Of a stretch of 64,000 nucleotides of DNA, positions 33,838-45,342 are shown piece after piece. This DNA is from Stenogyne calaminthoides. Lineage: Eukaryota; Streptophyta; Magnoliopsida; Lamiales; Lamiaceae. A program made the position numbers and the translations under genes. The stretch is from contig JBBCBC010000016.1 of assembly GCA_037126765.1 (NCBI GenBank), positions 16,108,728 to 16,172,727 on the forward strand, read 5' to 3'. The notes under the pieces were generated by a model, which was not told the origin of the DNA, did not search any database, and saw only the letters and a list, made by a program, of their open reading frames with translations. The first letter of the stretch is position 1; the number at the start of each line of letters is the position of its first letter.

Positions 33838-35384
33838 TAAACATAGTATTTTGTGAATTCTATGTGTTTAATTGATGATACGTGGATATTACGTGGACGG
33901 TGACAATTGATTGACATTCAATGATCATTGTGAAACGAGCTGGTGAACTCGATATTTGATGTACATTGGATATGTGATATGTGAAACTTGTGAGTTAATA
34001 TGTGCGGCATTGCATTGCATCATGCATTAACATGAAAGTTGTTTTATCAAATGATGCGTTTGGCCACTGATTATACACCTAGGGTGGAAGGGCGACCTGG
34101 GAGCGGCGGTAACCAGGCAAGTGCTTGCCGGGCGGCTGCCCAGCGGGCCACCGTCTTTTGATCACACGGAAGGGGGGGGGGACCTGGGAGAGGCGGTAAC
34201 CAGGAAAGCCTGACAGCTACCCAGCTTAGGCCACCGTCTTATATGATTATGTGGGTGCTTCCGTGGGGGGTTCTCTTGAGTGGACAGGGGATCAAGTTTT
34301 GTGATGGATCTCGCTAGCCCGCTGGAGGGTAGATCCCTGGATTGCACCATTATGAGTCGACATGGTGGGATGACTTCTGGTGGACATAAGTGGCACGATG
34401 GGGGGACCCTCGATGGGCCACAGGATAATGGGACCCCACGTCGGGATCATACTTATGTGGCCATTTGGTTATTGATAAATCGATTAAGTTATGCCGGTGT
34501 ATAACAGTGAGTTTGGGGCCCTGCGAGTGGTTCATAAATAAATTGGTGATTTCAAAAGAGAGTGTATAGAGAGGATTTTCAAAGATTCATGACATCATGC
34601 ATTATTTCTACTTACTGAGATTTATATGTCTCACATAGTTTATGCATTGTAGGTGATCATGAGATGAAGTGAAGTGGCAGCCTTACTAGACAAGTTGTGG
34701 AGCTTCTGCAGGTCTTGAGTGGTTATGTACATAGATGACGACCTGTTGGACATTCCGTGGCTTATTGTACTTCCGTTGTTGTATTTTATCGCTTTTGGGA
34801 TATGTGGTATCTTAAGTCATGTTATTAGGACTTGTACGTACTAGCGTGTGTTGATTTGGAGTTTGATTGTGAATTGTTAGGGTGTGAGTTTGATTGTTAA
34901 TCGTGGCTGTGTTGACTTGGGGTTTGAGTTTGAATGGATGGTTTATTGTGATCTGTTATATGTATATATATATATATATGAATGTGAACATGTTATTTTG
35001 GGTGTGAAGTGGTGATGTCATAATGTCCGTTTGGAAAAAATTATAGCAGAGTTATAGGTCGAATTATATTTATATCCATATTAAGTGGGGTTAAATAAGG
35101 ATGGTCGTAACAATCCATTTCCGACTTAATCAAGTAAAATTAATCAAGTCGGAACACACATGTTCTACAACAAACAATAACCAACAAATATTCATCAATA
35201 TCAATCCCTCAACTCCAACGTAATTAATATATTCTTTACACCACAATTAATACTAAATACGCTAAATTAAGCTAATACTAGCAAAATTAATATACACGTA
35301 CTAAATAAAAAAAATAAAATAATATTAATTAAACATTCACACATATCAAACTATATACTAAATAAGCTAGAAATTAAACTAGAT
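33838..35384. other. Unclassified repeat-like region
   Basis: Contains an imperfect tandem repeat (34094-34157 and 34181-34241) built on GACCTGGGAG, GGCGGTAACCAGG and CCACCGTCTT with an 87-bp step, a (TA)n run at 34959-34979, and a short hairpin (TTCCGACTT at 35119-35127 against 35146-35154). Its style resembles plant gypsy LTRs, but I cannot define ends or coding sequence. Confidence 0.4.
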
Positions 35385-35657
35385 ATGCGACTAATATATC
35401 AACTAATACTAAACCAACTAATACTAAATAATAAACTAACTAATACTAAATAATAAACAAACTAATATTAAACAAGAAAACAATTAAATACTAAACAATA
35501 AAACACTAATACTTAAAACGATTAAAATACTAATACTAATATTAAATTAAACAACTAATACTAAACAATAGAACAAGTAACACTAAACAATGAAACAAGT
35601 AATACTAAACAACAAAATAAGTAATACTAAACAATAAAACAACTAATACTTATAAAC
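35385..35657 (+). repeat. AT-rich minisatellite, ACTAATACTAAAC family (first copy)
   Basis: Degenerate tandem repeat with a unit of about 16-21 bp around ACTAATACTAAACAATAAAA. It abuts the 5' LTR of the second family B element and includes the target duplication TAAAC at 35653-35657. The flank from about 35222 is repeated at 40672-41106. Confidence 0.85.
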
Positions 35658-37196
35658 TGTTAGTGTTAGTGTCCTAGAGACAATCTATTGTAAAGACATA
35701 ATACTCGATGATATTCAGTTTGACTTAATATTATTGTTCATTTAATATTAATGTATGACAATACACTTGTTCGAATATTTTGTTTGATTGTTTGCATTTA
35801 TTCGTACAAGTGTTCTCATGAGTCATTGATGTCATTGAGGTTTTGAGAACTCAGATGACTTAAGCATGATTCTCAAATGGCCCCGATCAAGGATCATCAA
35901 GAATGGGATATTGATGATGCAATGGAGATTGGTGTGCGATCTGCATCATACTCTTAGAGAGTGTAGTAAGATCTCACTTACTACTAGATACTAGGTATCT
36001 CATGATGGATGTACAAATACCTTAGAGGGTATTGGTATACCCATCCGAGCAACCGTTTGATGTAGTTCCACTATATGTGTCTTCGGATGTCTCGGTTAGT
36101 GGGAGCGATGCGATACTCCTTTGACTTGAGGTTAATACGCACGACATGTGTGGAATGATTGACCATGACCGACGCTTGCACCCGTCTATGGGTAGATATG
36201 GCTTGGATTGTTTTCATCACGAAGTGCATGTGCATGGTAGTTGAGCCAAGAAAATAATTCATTCCTCAAAGTGGATTTGGAGAGAATACTCATCTTCTCA
36301 TCATAATTGGATCAAAGTCATTGGCCAATGCACGTCAACTTGGACTTTGTGGCCAAGTGTGACATAAGTGATCAATTAGTGATTGGAGATAAATTGATTA
36401 AGTTATTTGAATAGACACTTCATCATGTTCAAGACTAATCGAGTATTCGTGAATGAAGGGAGGAAATCGTAATAGCCCATGTTACAGTTACTGGTAGTTG
36501 CACGTTTCTCGCAACGTACCTCATATATTGAGAATGTCTGATTTATTGTCTAGGGTTCAATTAAGACCGTTAGTTTGACTAATCGCTCGATATATGAGGG
36601 CCTATGGGTCACACAACAAGTAACTCTTGTGTACGGATTATGGTTGGTTGATTTAGTATTAAATTGGATTTGATATTTAATTTATGGAGAATTAATAATA
36701 TAATAATTTAGAATTAATTATTATTACTATTTAAATAAATTAGATTTAATTAAATAGGAATCCCAAAATAATATTATGGAATATTATTTTAGAAAAATAT
36801 CCGTAGGGAAAAACATATCTTTGAGATTTGTTTTGCAAGATTAGAGATTATCTTCCAAATAAAGATTGCTTAAGATTTAAGCCAATCTCTCCATATATAT
36901 ATAACATCCTGAGATTCATTATTTAACGTCGTTTTAAGAAAAACCTAGTTTCTCCATAAAATCTAGATTATGAATTTTCCTAGCAAATTCCGTCTCAAAT
37001 TCAAGCTGGCAGATCTGTGCAAGTCTGTCCACGGGGATTACGTGGATACCATAGTTGAGAAATCTGCTATCGAATCACTGTAAGGTTTCTCGTTATGATT
37101 ATTGTAATAGTTTATACAATTATATGTTCGTTGTTGGTGAACTGTTTATTTCCACTGTGCATGTATTACGTGTTTACTTGCCTCTAAATTCCAACA
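35658..37196 (+). repeat. 5' LTR of the second family B element
   Basis: TGTTAGTGTTAGTGTCC to CCTCTAAATTCCAACA, 1539 bp. ATATATATAACATCC near 36895 could serve as the TATA region. Confidence 0.9.
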
Positions 37197-37197
37197 G

Positions 37198-39006
37198 TGG
37201 TATCAGAGCTTCAGGCTCTTGTTTTTAATTGCATTAAAATCTGATTTTAAAATTAATTTTTTTTAATAATCAGTGGAGCACGGTTATTAAAAACCACACC
37301 CCTTTTTTTGCTTTATTTGGTCCAGTTCGCTTCGTCCCCTTCGTCTCGCCCAAACCCAGGAACTAGGGTTTCTTCCCTGGTTTACCGCCGCACTGCATCT
37401 TGTGATCTCCTAGGCCAGCGGTGCTACGCCGCGTCGCTCGCGACGCGTGAGGGAGTCCGCGGGCAATTCCGATGCATCCTGATCTCGTCTTAGAGACGCT
37501 CGATCGTTTCCACCTCGATTCATGGCGGTTCACCGCCGATTCTCTCCGATTTTAACTCTAGTCGCTTGAACTCACTCGGGGCTTGCCCGACGTGCCCGTC
37601 TTGACGCGTTTCAAGGTAACACATCGCCGGACTCGGGAAGAGTCAGTGGCAATGCGCCTCCGACTCGTTCGCTTCCCTGGTTTTTTCGATCTGGTTTCGA
37701 ACCAGAGATCGTTCAAAGGGGTGTGGCACCGCGCAACCCCCTTCCATTTCGTCTACAATGACGATGGGTCGCCCACACACTAGGCATTGCATCGGCGAAC
37801 CACGTTCCCTGGCCGAATCTCATCGCATCGCCTTGTCGTTTTTGTTCTTCTTCGACATGAACCTGGACTGTTTCGATTTTCTTGGTTCGATTGAATAGAT
37901 GAATTAATTTGATTAATTGTGATGTGATTTTGATTCTGAATCTTTGGGAAAATTGGGTGTTTGGATTTTTGGACTGGATTCGATTTGGAAGGGTGATGAT
38001 GTAGGAGGGCTGTTTTGCAAATTTGATTTGAGACAGGCCCTCCCGTGGAAATTTTAGAAATTGCACCTGAGCCCCCAGGATTAAAATAAATAAAACTGAA
38101 TTTTGGAATTTTATTAGATTTAATTCTGAAATTAAAATTTGGTTGGACCAAAAGAATTAATTGGATTAATCAACTTTAATAATCTTAAAATTGAATCTTT
38201 AATTGAACTTAAAATCCGTTTAAATGATTTGTTAAAACCCACTGTTAACTTGTTTACTCGCTTAAATTAGTTAACGTTTTAAGTCCGCATTATAACTGTT
38301 TGGATAGGCGGCACCCAATAATTGTCGGACCGTATTAAATGCTTGGGTAGATCGGCGCCCAAATATTTGTAAGTCCCCATATATCATGTTTGGGTAGAAG
38401 GCCGTAATTGCTCAAATATGACTTAGATATCATGATGGATCTTGATTAAGCAATTAATACCCCGCCTTTAAAAACGTTCCTCATCCAAAATATGGTTTTC
38501 TCATTAATTTGATAAGATTTCTTCCATCAAAATTAAAAGTAAACCGGAGATTTCTTTCCAATGAGTACTTAAAGACCCTCGTCTTTTGCTCGGAGCTACA
38601 TCTAACGGGACTTTTATAGGGACATGAAATGTCGCCGCTTGATGATTATAAACCAACTTAACTTTGTTTCGCTAGCCCTCGCGGGAACAAAGGGTAAGTG
38701 ACATCAGTCGAACTAGGCTCGACAAACTAGGAGTTGTAGCTTTTGCAATAGGTTTAGAGACCTACCAGTTATGCTATTGTAATGATCAACCCTCGCTGGG
38801 ATTATGGTAGTAGTAATGTGGATCATAGTCCATTATGGTTTATATTAGATATAAATTCGTACTTTTTCGATGAGGTCGTTAAGTATGTGAAAATAATGGA
38901 AAATAAAATAATTTTAAAGACCATATTTATTTTGATTGCTGAATATTGATCGTAGGAATTACGTGTTTTAATTCCCATTTTATTTTATTTCTCTAGGATT
39001 GTTGAA
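37198..39006 (+). other. Primer-binding site and leader of the second family B element
   Basis: TGGTATCAGAGC at 37198-37209, then an untranslated leader. 37310-37800 is GC-rich with short frames on both strands and no domain. 38283-38410 repeats the TTTGGGTAGGCGG motif shared with the other family B copy. Confidence 0.75.
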
Positions 39007-39660
39007 ATGAATAACTTGTCATTGAGAAGCGTTTTAGAAACGAACAAACTGACTGGGCCAAATTTTCTTGACTGGCACCGAAACATTTGTTTGTTGCTCA
39101 GGCAAGAAAAGATTGAGTACGTGTTGGACACGTATATCCCGGTTACCCTTAAAGCTGGTACTCTGAGGCAACCACGTTTGACGTAGCAGCTGAGAAGAAG
39201 CATCAAGAGGATGCTTCCTAGGCTCAATCTGTGATGTTGCTTGGCATGACTCCCGAATACACAGGCAACATGAGAAAATAGGTCCCTTCTAAATGCTCAA
39301 AGCATCTGAAGGATCTCTTTGATTCTGAAACTCGTTATGATATTTATGAAGTGATGAGAGATCTGTTCAAATGTCGGTTAGCTAAAGGAGAGAAGATTTC
39401 ACCTCATGTGCTTATGATGATAGGCCTAATTGAGAAACTTGGTAATTTAGGCATTGAGTTAAAAGACCAACGTTTTCATTTATGTTGTCCTTCTGTCGCT
39501 TCCGGATTTATATTTTAGCTTCATTGTGAACTGTAATATGAATAAGACAGATGCGACCATGCCTGAACTTCACAACGTGCTCAAAACTCTTGAGTTCACT
39601 ATCACTAAGATGGTGTTCAAAAGAAGGAGCGGGTAGACAAGGATGTGTGCCTCTACTGTA
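39007..39660 (+). pseudogene. gag of the second family B element
   Basis: Starts at 39007 with MNNLSLRSVLETNKLTGPNF and reads LRQEKIEYVLDTY before an early TAG at about 39184. Homology continues in other frames (LKDLFDSE..YDIYEVMRDL, then SPHVLMMIGLIEKLG-like). It retains the start codon that the first family B copy has lost. Confidence 0.8.
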
Positions 39661-40668
39661 AGTAGAAGAGGGCACCAGAAGAAGGACTGTAAGGTTTTGG
39701 TTGCTAAAAGGAAGGCACTGGGTGCTTTTGGCACTAGAACATGTATGTTTGTCATTATGATAAGCATGTCCACTAATAACGCTAACTGCTTGGTATTGGA
39801 TACTGGATTTGGCTCTCACATTTGCATTAATGTGAAGGGGCTCATGTGTCTTAGGACAGTTAGGGCGGGTGAAGTCGCCTTACACGTGAAAATGAAGCAA
39901 GAGTTGCTAACTGAACATGGGGGACTTATGTGTTAGACTTAACCTTTGGTTTTAGATTAGAACTTAATGATTGTCATCTAGTTCTTTTTATTACTCGCAA
40001 CATGTATTTGTTGCATTATGGATATGATGTTCTTAACATACAAAATAAAAGACTTAAACTTAGTAATCATGAAAACCCAACTTACTTATGGCATTGTAGA
40101 CTTGGTCATGTAAATGAGAAAATGATTGCAAGGTTAAGAAAGTTAGACTACTTAACCCCATTCGATTTTGAGTCTTATGATAATTGTGAATCTTGTCTCA
40201 AGGGCAAAATGATCAATAAACCTTTTTCGGGAAAGGGGTTTGTGCCAAAGAGGTTCTAGAGTTGATCCACAGTGACGTTTGTGGACCATTGCCCACTCTA
40301 GGGGTCACTTCTGCTACTTCATAACTTTTACTGATGATTTCTCTAGGTTCGGGTATGTGTATCTGATGAAACACAAATCCAAATCTTTCGAGAAATTTAA
40401 GGAGTACAAAGCTGAAGTAGAGAAGCATCTTGGTAAAATATTAAGACTCTTCGATGGGATCAAGGAGAAGAATATCTCAGCCATGAATTCACTGATTATC
40501 TGAAGTTGCATGGAATCCAATCACAATGGACTCCTCCCGGCACACCCCAAATGAATGTAGTGTCCGAGAGGAGAAACCGAACCGTGTTAGACATGGTGAG
40601 GTCCATGATGAGCTTTTCCTCTCTTCCAACATTCTTATAGAGATACGCGCTCCAAACCTCAATCTACA
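39661..40668 (+). pseudogene. Protease and integrase of the second family B element, truncated
   Basis: Knuckle half GHQKKDC, then protease NANCLVLDTGFGSH (39779 on), pre-integrase YLWHCRLGHVNEKM and CESCLKGKM, and integrase with HSDVCGPLPTL, FITFTDDFSRFGYVYLMKH and a frame-broken remainder (about 40260-40650). It ends abruptly around 40668, where the sequence switches to the duplicated flank. No reverse transcriptase. Confidence 0.8.
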
Positions 40669-40671
40669 TAC

Positions 40672-41106
40672 GCTAATTAATATATTCTTTACACCACAAT
40701 TAATAATAAATACGCTAAATTAACCTAATACTAGCTAAATTAATATACACGTACTAAATAAAATAAAATAATATTAATTAAACATACACACATATCAAAC
40801 TATATACTAATTAAGCTAGAAATTAAATTAGAAATGCGACTAATAAATCAAGTAATACTAAACCAACTAATACTAAATAATAAACTAACTAATACTAAAT
40901 AATAAACCCACTAATACTAAACAAGAAAACAATTAAATACTAAACAATAAAACACTAATACTTAAAATGATTAAAATACTAATACTAATAATAAATTAAA
41001 CAACTAATACTAAACAATAGAACAAGTAACGCTAAACAATGAAACAAGTAATACTAAACAACAAAACAAGTAATACTAAACAATAAAACAACTAATACTT
41101 ATAAAG
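40672..41106 (+). repeat. Second copy of the ACTAATACTAAAC minisatellite and flank
   Basis: Closely matches 35222-35657, including TAATTAATATATTCTTTACA and the whole minisatellite, and ends TAAAG just before the second LTR, where the first copy ends TAAAC. Host flanking DNA is therefore present inside a retroelement. Confidence 0.9.
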
Positions 41107-42634
41107 TGTTTAATGTCCCAGAGACAATCTAATGTAAAGACATAATACTCGATGATATTCAGTTTGACTTAATATTATAGTTCATTTAATATTAATATGT
41201 TTGAATATTATGTTTGATTGTTTGCATTTATTCGTACAAGTGTTCTCATGAGTCATTGCTGTCATTGAGGTTGTGAGAACTCAGATGACTTAAGCATGAT
41301 TCTCAAATAGCCCCGATCAAGGATCATCAAGAATGGGATATTGAGGACGCAGTGGAGATTGATGTACGATCTGCATCATACTGTTAGAGAGTGTAGTAAG
41401 ATCTCACTTACTACGAGATATTAGGTATCTAATGATGGATGCACAAATACCTTAGAGGGTATTAGTATACCCATCCGAGCAACCGTTTGATGTAGTTCCA
41501 CTATATGTGTCTACGAGTGTCTCGGTTAGTGGGAGCGATGCGATACTCCTTTGACTTGAGGTCAATACGCACGACATATGTGGAATGATGAACTTTGACC
41601 ATGATCGACGCTTGCACTCGTCTATGGGTAGATATAGCTTGGATTGGGTTCATCACGAAGTGCATGTGCGTGGTAGTTGAGCCAAAAAAAGAATTCATTC
41701 CTCAAAGTGGATTTAGAGAGAATACTCATCTTCTCATCATAATTGGATCAAAGTCATTGGCCAATGCACGTCAACTTGGACTTTTGTGGCCAAGTGTGAC
41801 GTAAGTGATCAATTAGTGATTGAAGATAAATTGATTAAGTTATTTGAATAGAAACTTCATCATGTTCAAGACTAATCGAGTATTCGTGAATGAAGGGAGG
41901 AAATCGTAATAGCCCATGTTACAGTTACACGTAGTTGCACATTTCTCGCAACGTACCTCATATATTGAGAATGTCTGATATATTGTCTAGGGTTCAATTA
42001 AGACCGTTAGTTTGTCTAATCACTCGATATATGAGGGCCTATGAGTCACACAACAAGTAACTCCTGTGTACGGATTATAGTTGGTTGATTAAGTATTAAA
42101 TTGGATTTAACATTTAATTTATGGAGAATTAATAATATATTAATTTAGAATTAATTATTATTACTATTTAATTAAATTATATTTAATTAAATAGGAATCC
42201 CAAAATAATATTATGGAATATTATTGTAGGAAAATATCCGTAGGGAAAACCATATCTTTGAGATTTGTTTTGCAAGATTATGGATTATCTTCCTAATAAA
42301 AATTGCTTAAGATTTAAGTCAATCTCTCCCTATATATATGACATCCCGGGATTTATTATTTAACGTTGTTTTAAGAAAAACCTAGTTTCTCCATAAAATC
42401 TAGATTATGAATTTTCTTAGCAAATTCCATCTCAGATTTAAAGCTGGCAGATCTGTGCAAGTCTGTCCACGGGGATTACGTGGATACCATAGTTGATAAA
42501 TCTGCTATCGAATCACTATAAGGTTTCTCGTTGTGATTATTGTAATCGTTTATGCAATTATATGTTCGTTGTTGGTGAATTGTTTATTTCTGCTGGTCAT
42601 GTATTACGTGTTTACGTGCCTCTAAATTCCAACA
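41107..42634 (+). repeat. 3' LTR of the second family B element
   Basis: 1528 bp, similar to the 5' LTR but starting TGTTTAATGTCCCAGAG (short deletion in the first bases), ending TTCCAACA before TAAAC. Confidence 0.9.
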
Positions 42635-42639
42635 TAAAC

Positions 42640-43114
42640 GATTATAGAAAACGAAAGCAACTTATCATATATGGAGCACGGCCGGTCGACTGCAGCAGCG
42701 GCGACGCCTCCCTCCTCCTCTTTTCCTCTCTGGGGAAAAAACGCGAAAGTGATAAACTGAAGCGATGGGTCTAGTTTTATAGTGGGGGGGGCGAGGGAAT
42801 TAAAGGGGGAATATGCCCTTGTTAAACGAGGGCAACTGGCACCGTGCAGAGTGCTGTTGACCGTGTAAGTGGGCGACTATTTTTCAAAATTGGCAAGGTT
42901 TTTAAACCCTCGCTAAAAGCGTGTCTGTCTCGGCGAGGGTTATAAATCCTAGCTAAAAGCACGTCGACATTTAGCGAGGGTTAAAACCCTCGTCAATTTT
43001 AAACACTCGTTAAAAGACTCATGAATCAAATCCCTCTTTAAAACGCTCATGAATTAAAGAGGGTTTTCATCCTCTCTTTAATTACCCTTGTTAAATCAAC
43101 TATACTTTGTAGTG
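42640..43114 (-). mobile_element. CACTA transposon end, right, with probable promoter
   Basis: Ends CTTTGTAGTG at 43114; reversed, it matches the left end at 3606. ACGAGGG/CCCTCG subterminal motifs crowd 42790-43080. On the minus strand, a TATA-like CTATAAAAC (42773-42781) follows these repeats. It leads into a GC-rich, CT-rich leader (42660-42740), which looks like the start of a CACTA-encoded transcript. That transcript is now broken by the family B element. Confidence 0.65.
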
Positions 43115-43206
43115 AACTAACAAATTTTATGAAATTTTAATATGTTGTTCTTCATCATTTTATGAAATTTTGATATATAAGTTGTACTTCTTTATTTTGT
43201 ATATAT

Positions 43207-43371
43207 GTGTGGCACCGTCTCACATAATGTGGTTGTGAGATGGAGCTCCATTTAGCTAATATTCTTAAGAAAAGAATGGACCGATTTGATTTGACCCTTA
43301 AAAGGTAAAAGATAAAATCCTCTCACCAAAAAAGATCCGTTAAAAGGTGTTACATAAAACCATCCCTTCTA
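43207..43371. mobile_element. MITE, GTCTCAC family, copy 1
   Basis: GTGTGGCACCGTCTCAC at the left and, reversed, a related end at the right (GGTGTTACATAAAACC). Same interior as the copy at 43505-43652 (GAGCTCCATTTAGC, AAAGATCCGT). Ends decayed. Confidence 0.6.
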
Positions 43372-43490
43372 TATATATGTATATGTACGCACACATACAC
43401 ATTAAAATTTTATAATAATCGGACTTGTATTTTGTTAGATCTAAATTTTATACTTCTTTTAATTTTTTTTTTTCTATTTCTTTTTTAATT
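43372..43490 (+). repeat. Direct repeat of about 115 bp, copy 1
   Basis: ATATGTATATGTACGCACAC through CGGACTTGTATTTTG and TTAGATCTAAATTTTATA is repeated with substitutions at about 43861-43975. Confidence 0.65.
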
Positions 43491-43504
43491 TATATAGACA
43501 AAGG

Positions 43505-43652
43505 CTTGTGTGAAGCCGTCTCACAAAATGTATTTGTGAGATGAAAGCTCCATTTAGCCAATATTCATAAGAAAACGATGGGTTGATTTTGTTTTGAGCC
43601 TTATGTGGGTAAAAATCCGTGAAAAGATCCGTGAAAAGGTGTCACACAAGAC
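43505..43652. mobile_element. MITE, GTCTCAC family, copy 2
   Basis: 148 bp with inverted ends CTTGTGTGAAGCC / CTTGTGTGACACC and a GTCTCAC motif. No coding capacity. Confidence 0.65.
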
Positions 43653-43860
43653 CTTCCCTTATATATATAAATATGTATAGTGAAGTTTTGTGTGCATTAG
43701 GTGCCCTGTTCAATTCAAGTGCATTTTTAAAAAATGCAATTTGTTTTACTAAAATGTACACCTCGTTTACACTGAAACATGATTGTTTTGGTGATTAAAG
43801 TTGCATGTTTATAAAACACACTTGAGTTACACTATGCACTTGATGCACATGAGACCTATT

Positions 43861-43975
43861 ATATATGTATATATACACACACATACATGCTAAAATTTCA
43901 AAATAATTGGACTTGTATTTTATTAGATTTGAATTTTTATATTTCTTCTAGTATTGTTTTTCTATTCTTTGAAAA
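43861..43975 (+). repeat. Direct repeat of about 115 bp, copy 2
   Basis: Partner of 43372-43490, about 485 bp downstream; shares ACACACATACA and GGACTTGTATTTTATTAGA. Confidence 0.65.
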
Positions 43976-45342
43976 TTCAAAATATACATTTATAGATGTT
44001 CAGAATATAAACTTGTTTTCTCGTATTGTTTAGTTGAACTTCCTATAGTACAAGAAGTCCAACACAAATTTATAATAAATCACAACGTATTGAATACACA
44101 AGGTGTACGGTTTATAGATTCGTTCATCAATATTTATTTTTTTATTTTTCTTAATTAAACAACATATAGAGGTGTTCATTGTGGATCCAAAATATCCAAA
44201 TAAGTACACCATGTTCATATAAAACCTAATCTTATTGAATTTGATTAAAATCTTTCACAACTCTTTGTTTTTATTTCCACAACTATTGAACTTGATTCAT
44301 GAACCCTCTTATGATCCAAATCCTAGTTTTAGGTAATTTACTAACAATTTTGCATGTTTTCTGAAATTTTGAATGAGAAAAACGGAAAGAAAGATAGATG
44401 GACGAGAAAGAAGAAGTAAAAAAGGTTTGATGTGAAAGAAGAAGAAAAATGACTGATGTGATCTTTAGTTTGCAGAGAGAAATTAAAATTTTCAATTGAG
44501 GCTGTCCAAATTAAGGGTAGAACAGTCCTTTTGAACTAAACTTTTGCACTTATAAGTAATCCTACTATACTATGAACTTAAGAGTAATAGGGGATATGAC
44601 TTTGGACTTGTGGATGAACCATTCTTAAAACAAGCATGGAAGTAGGTTGAAAAATCTGGAAAATTCTCACAAACATAAAGTAAGTCGGTGGACTTGATCA
44701 ATCGTCATTGGACTATCTATATATATGAGATGATGTACTTGTAAAAAGTAACTTGAAATAAAACGCATCTTATTATATCAACTCCTCTGTTCCTAAGCTA
44801 CTATCCTCTTATTTCTTCAATCAACTAAAATCATTTCCCAAAATATATAATCCTTCTCCCAATATACACATCAACTAAATACCATCAGTTCTATTTGGTG
44901 GGTGACATGAAAATCACATTTATTTGCTAATGGACAAGAGGAGATCGAGTTTGTGCAACTTTCTGATTCCTAAACATCAATCATTGTTTCTCATTATTGA
45001 CTTGATTTCATAATGTGTTGGTAGGAGATGGACGCTTGCATGAATCGAAAACTTCATCTAATGTTGAAAACTGAAGCTTCGTCTCTTTCGTAATGCCATA
45101 TACCCTTTAAATGCAGTCGTCAATTTGTACTTACAAAATATCATGTTACTTTTATCGTGGGAAGTCTATCTTTCAATTTTGTTACATTTTTATTTCTCAT
45201 TCCTCTAAATGTTCCCTTTTTCTATTTTTATGTAGTAGACCCATGGAGGATTAGCAATTGTAACGTATGGACAAGTCCAAGATGATGAGGATATGGGACC
45301 AAGTTTCATAATAATTTGTAACTTGGAGAAAGACCAAACCCC
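43976..45342. other. AT-rich DNA without recognised genes
   Basis: Short frames at 44030-44218 and 44283-44495 (-) have no domain and biased composition. No repeat structure stands out. Confidence 0.5.

Larger units (their letters stand above)
35658..42634 (+). mobile_element. Second family B Ty1/copia element, rearranged (6977 bp)
   Basis: LTRs at 35658-37196 and 41107-42634, primer-binding site TGGTATCAGAGC at 37198-37209, and perfect TAAAC target duplications outside (35653-35657 and 42635-42639). The interior holds leader, broken gag, protease and most of integrase. It then jumps at about 40670 to a copy of the DNA that lies upstream of the 5' LTR; reverse transcriptase and RNase H are missing. 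Confidence 0.9.

Noticed and set aside
35385..35657. AT-rich tandem repeat as a possible centromeric satellite
   Set aside because: Only about 270 bp, degenerate, and explained as local DNA duplicated together with the LTR.
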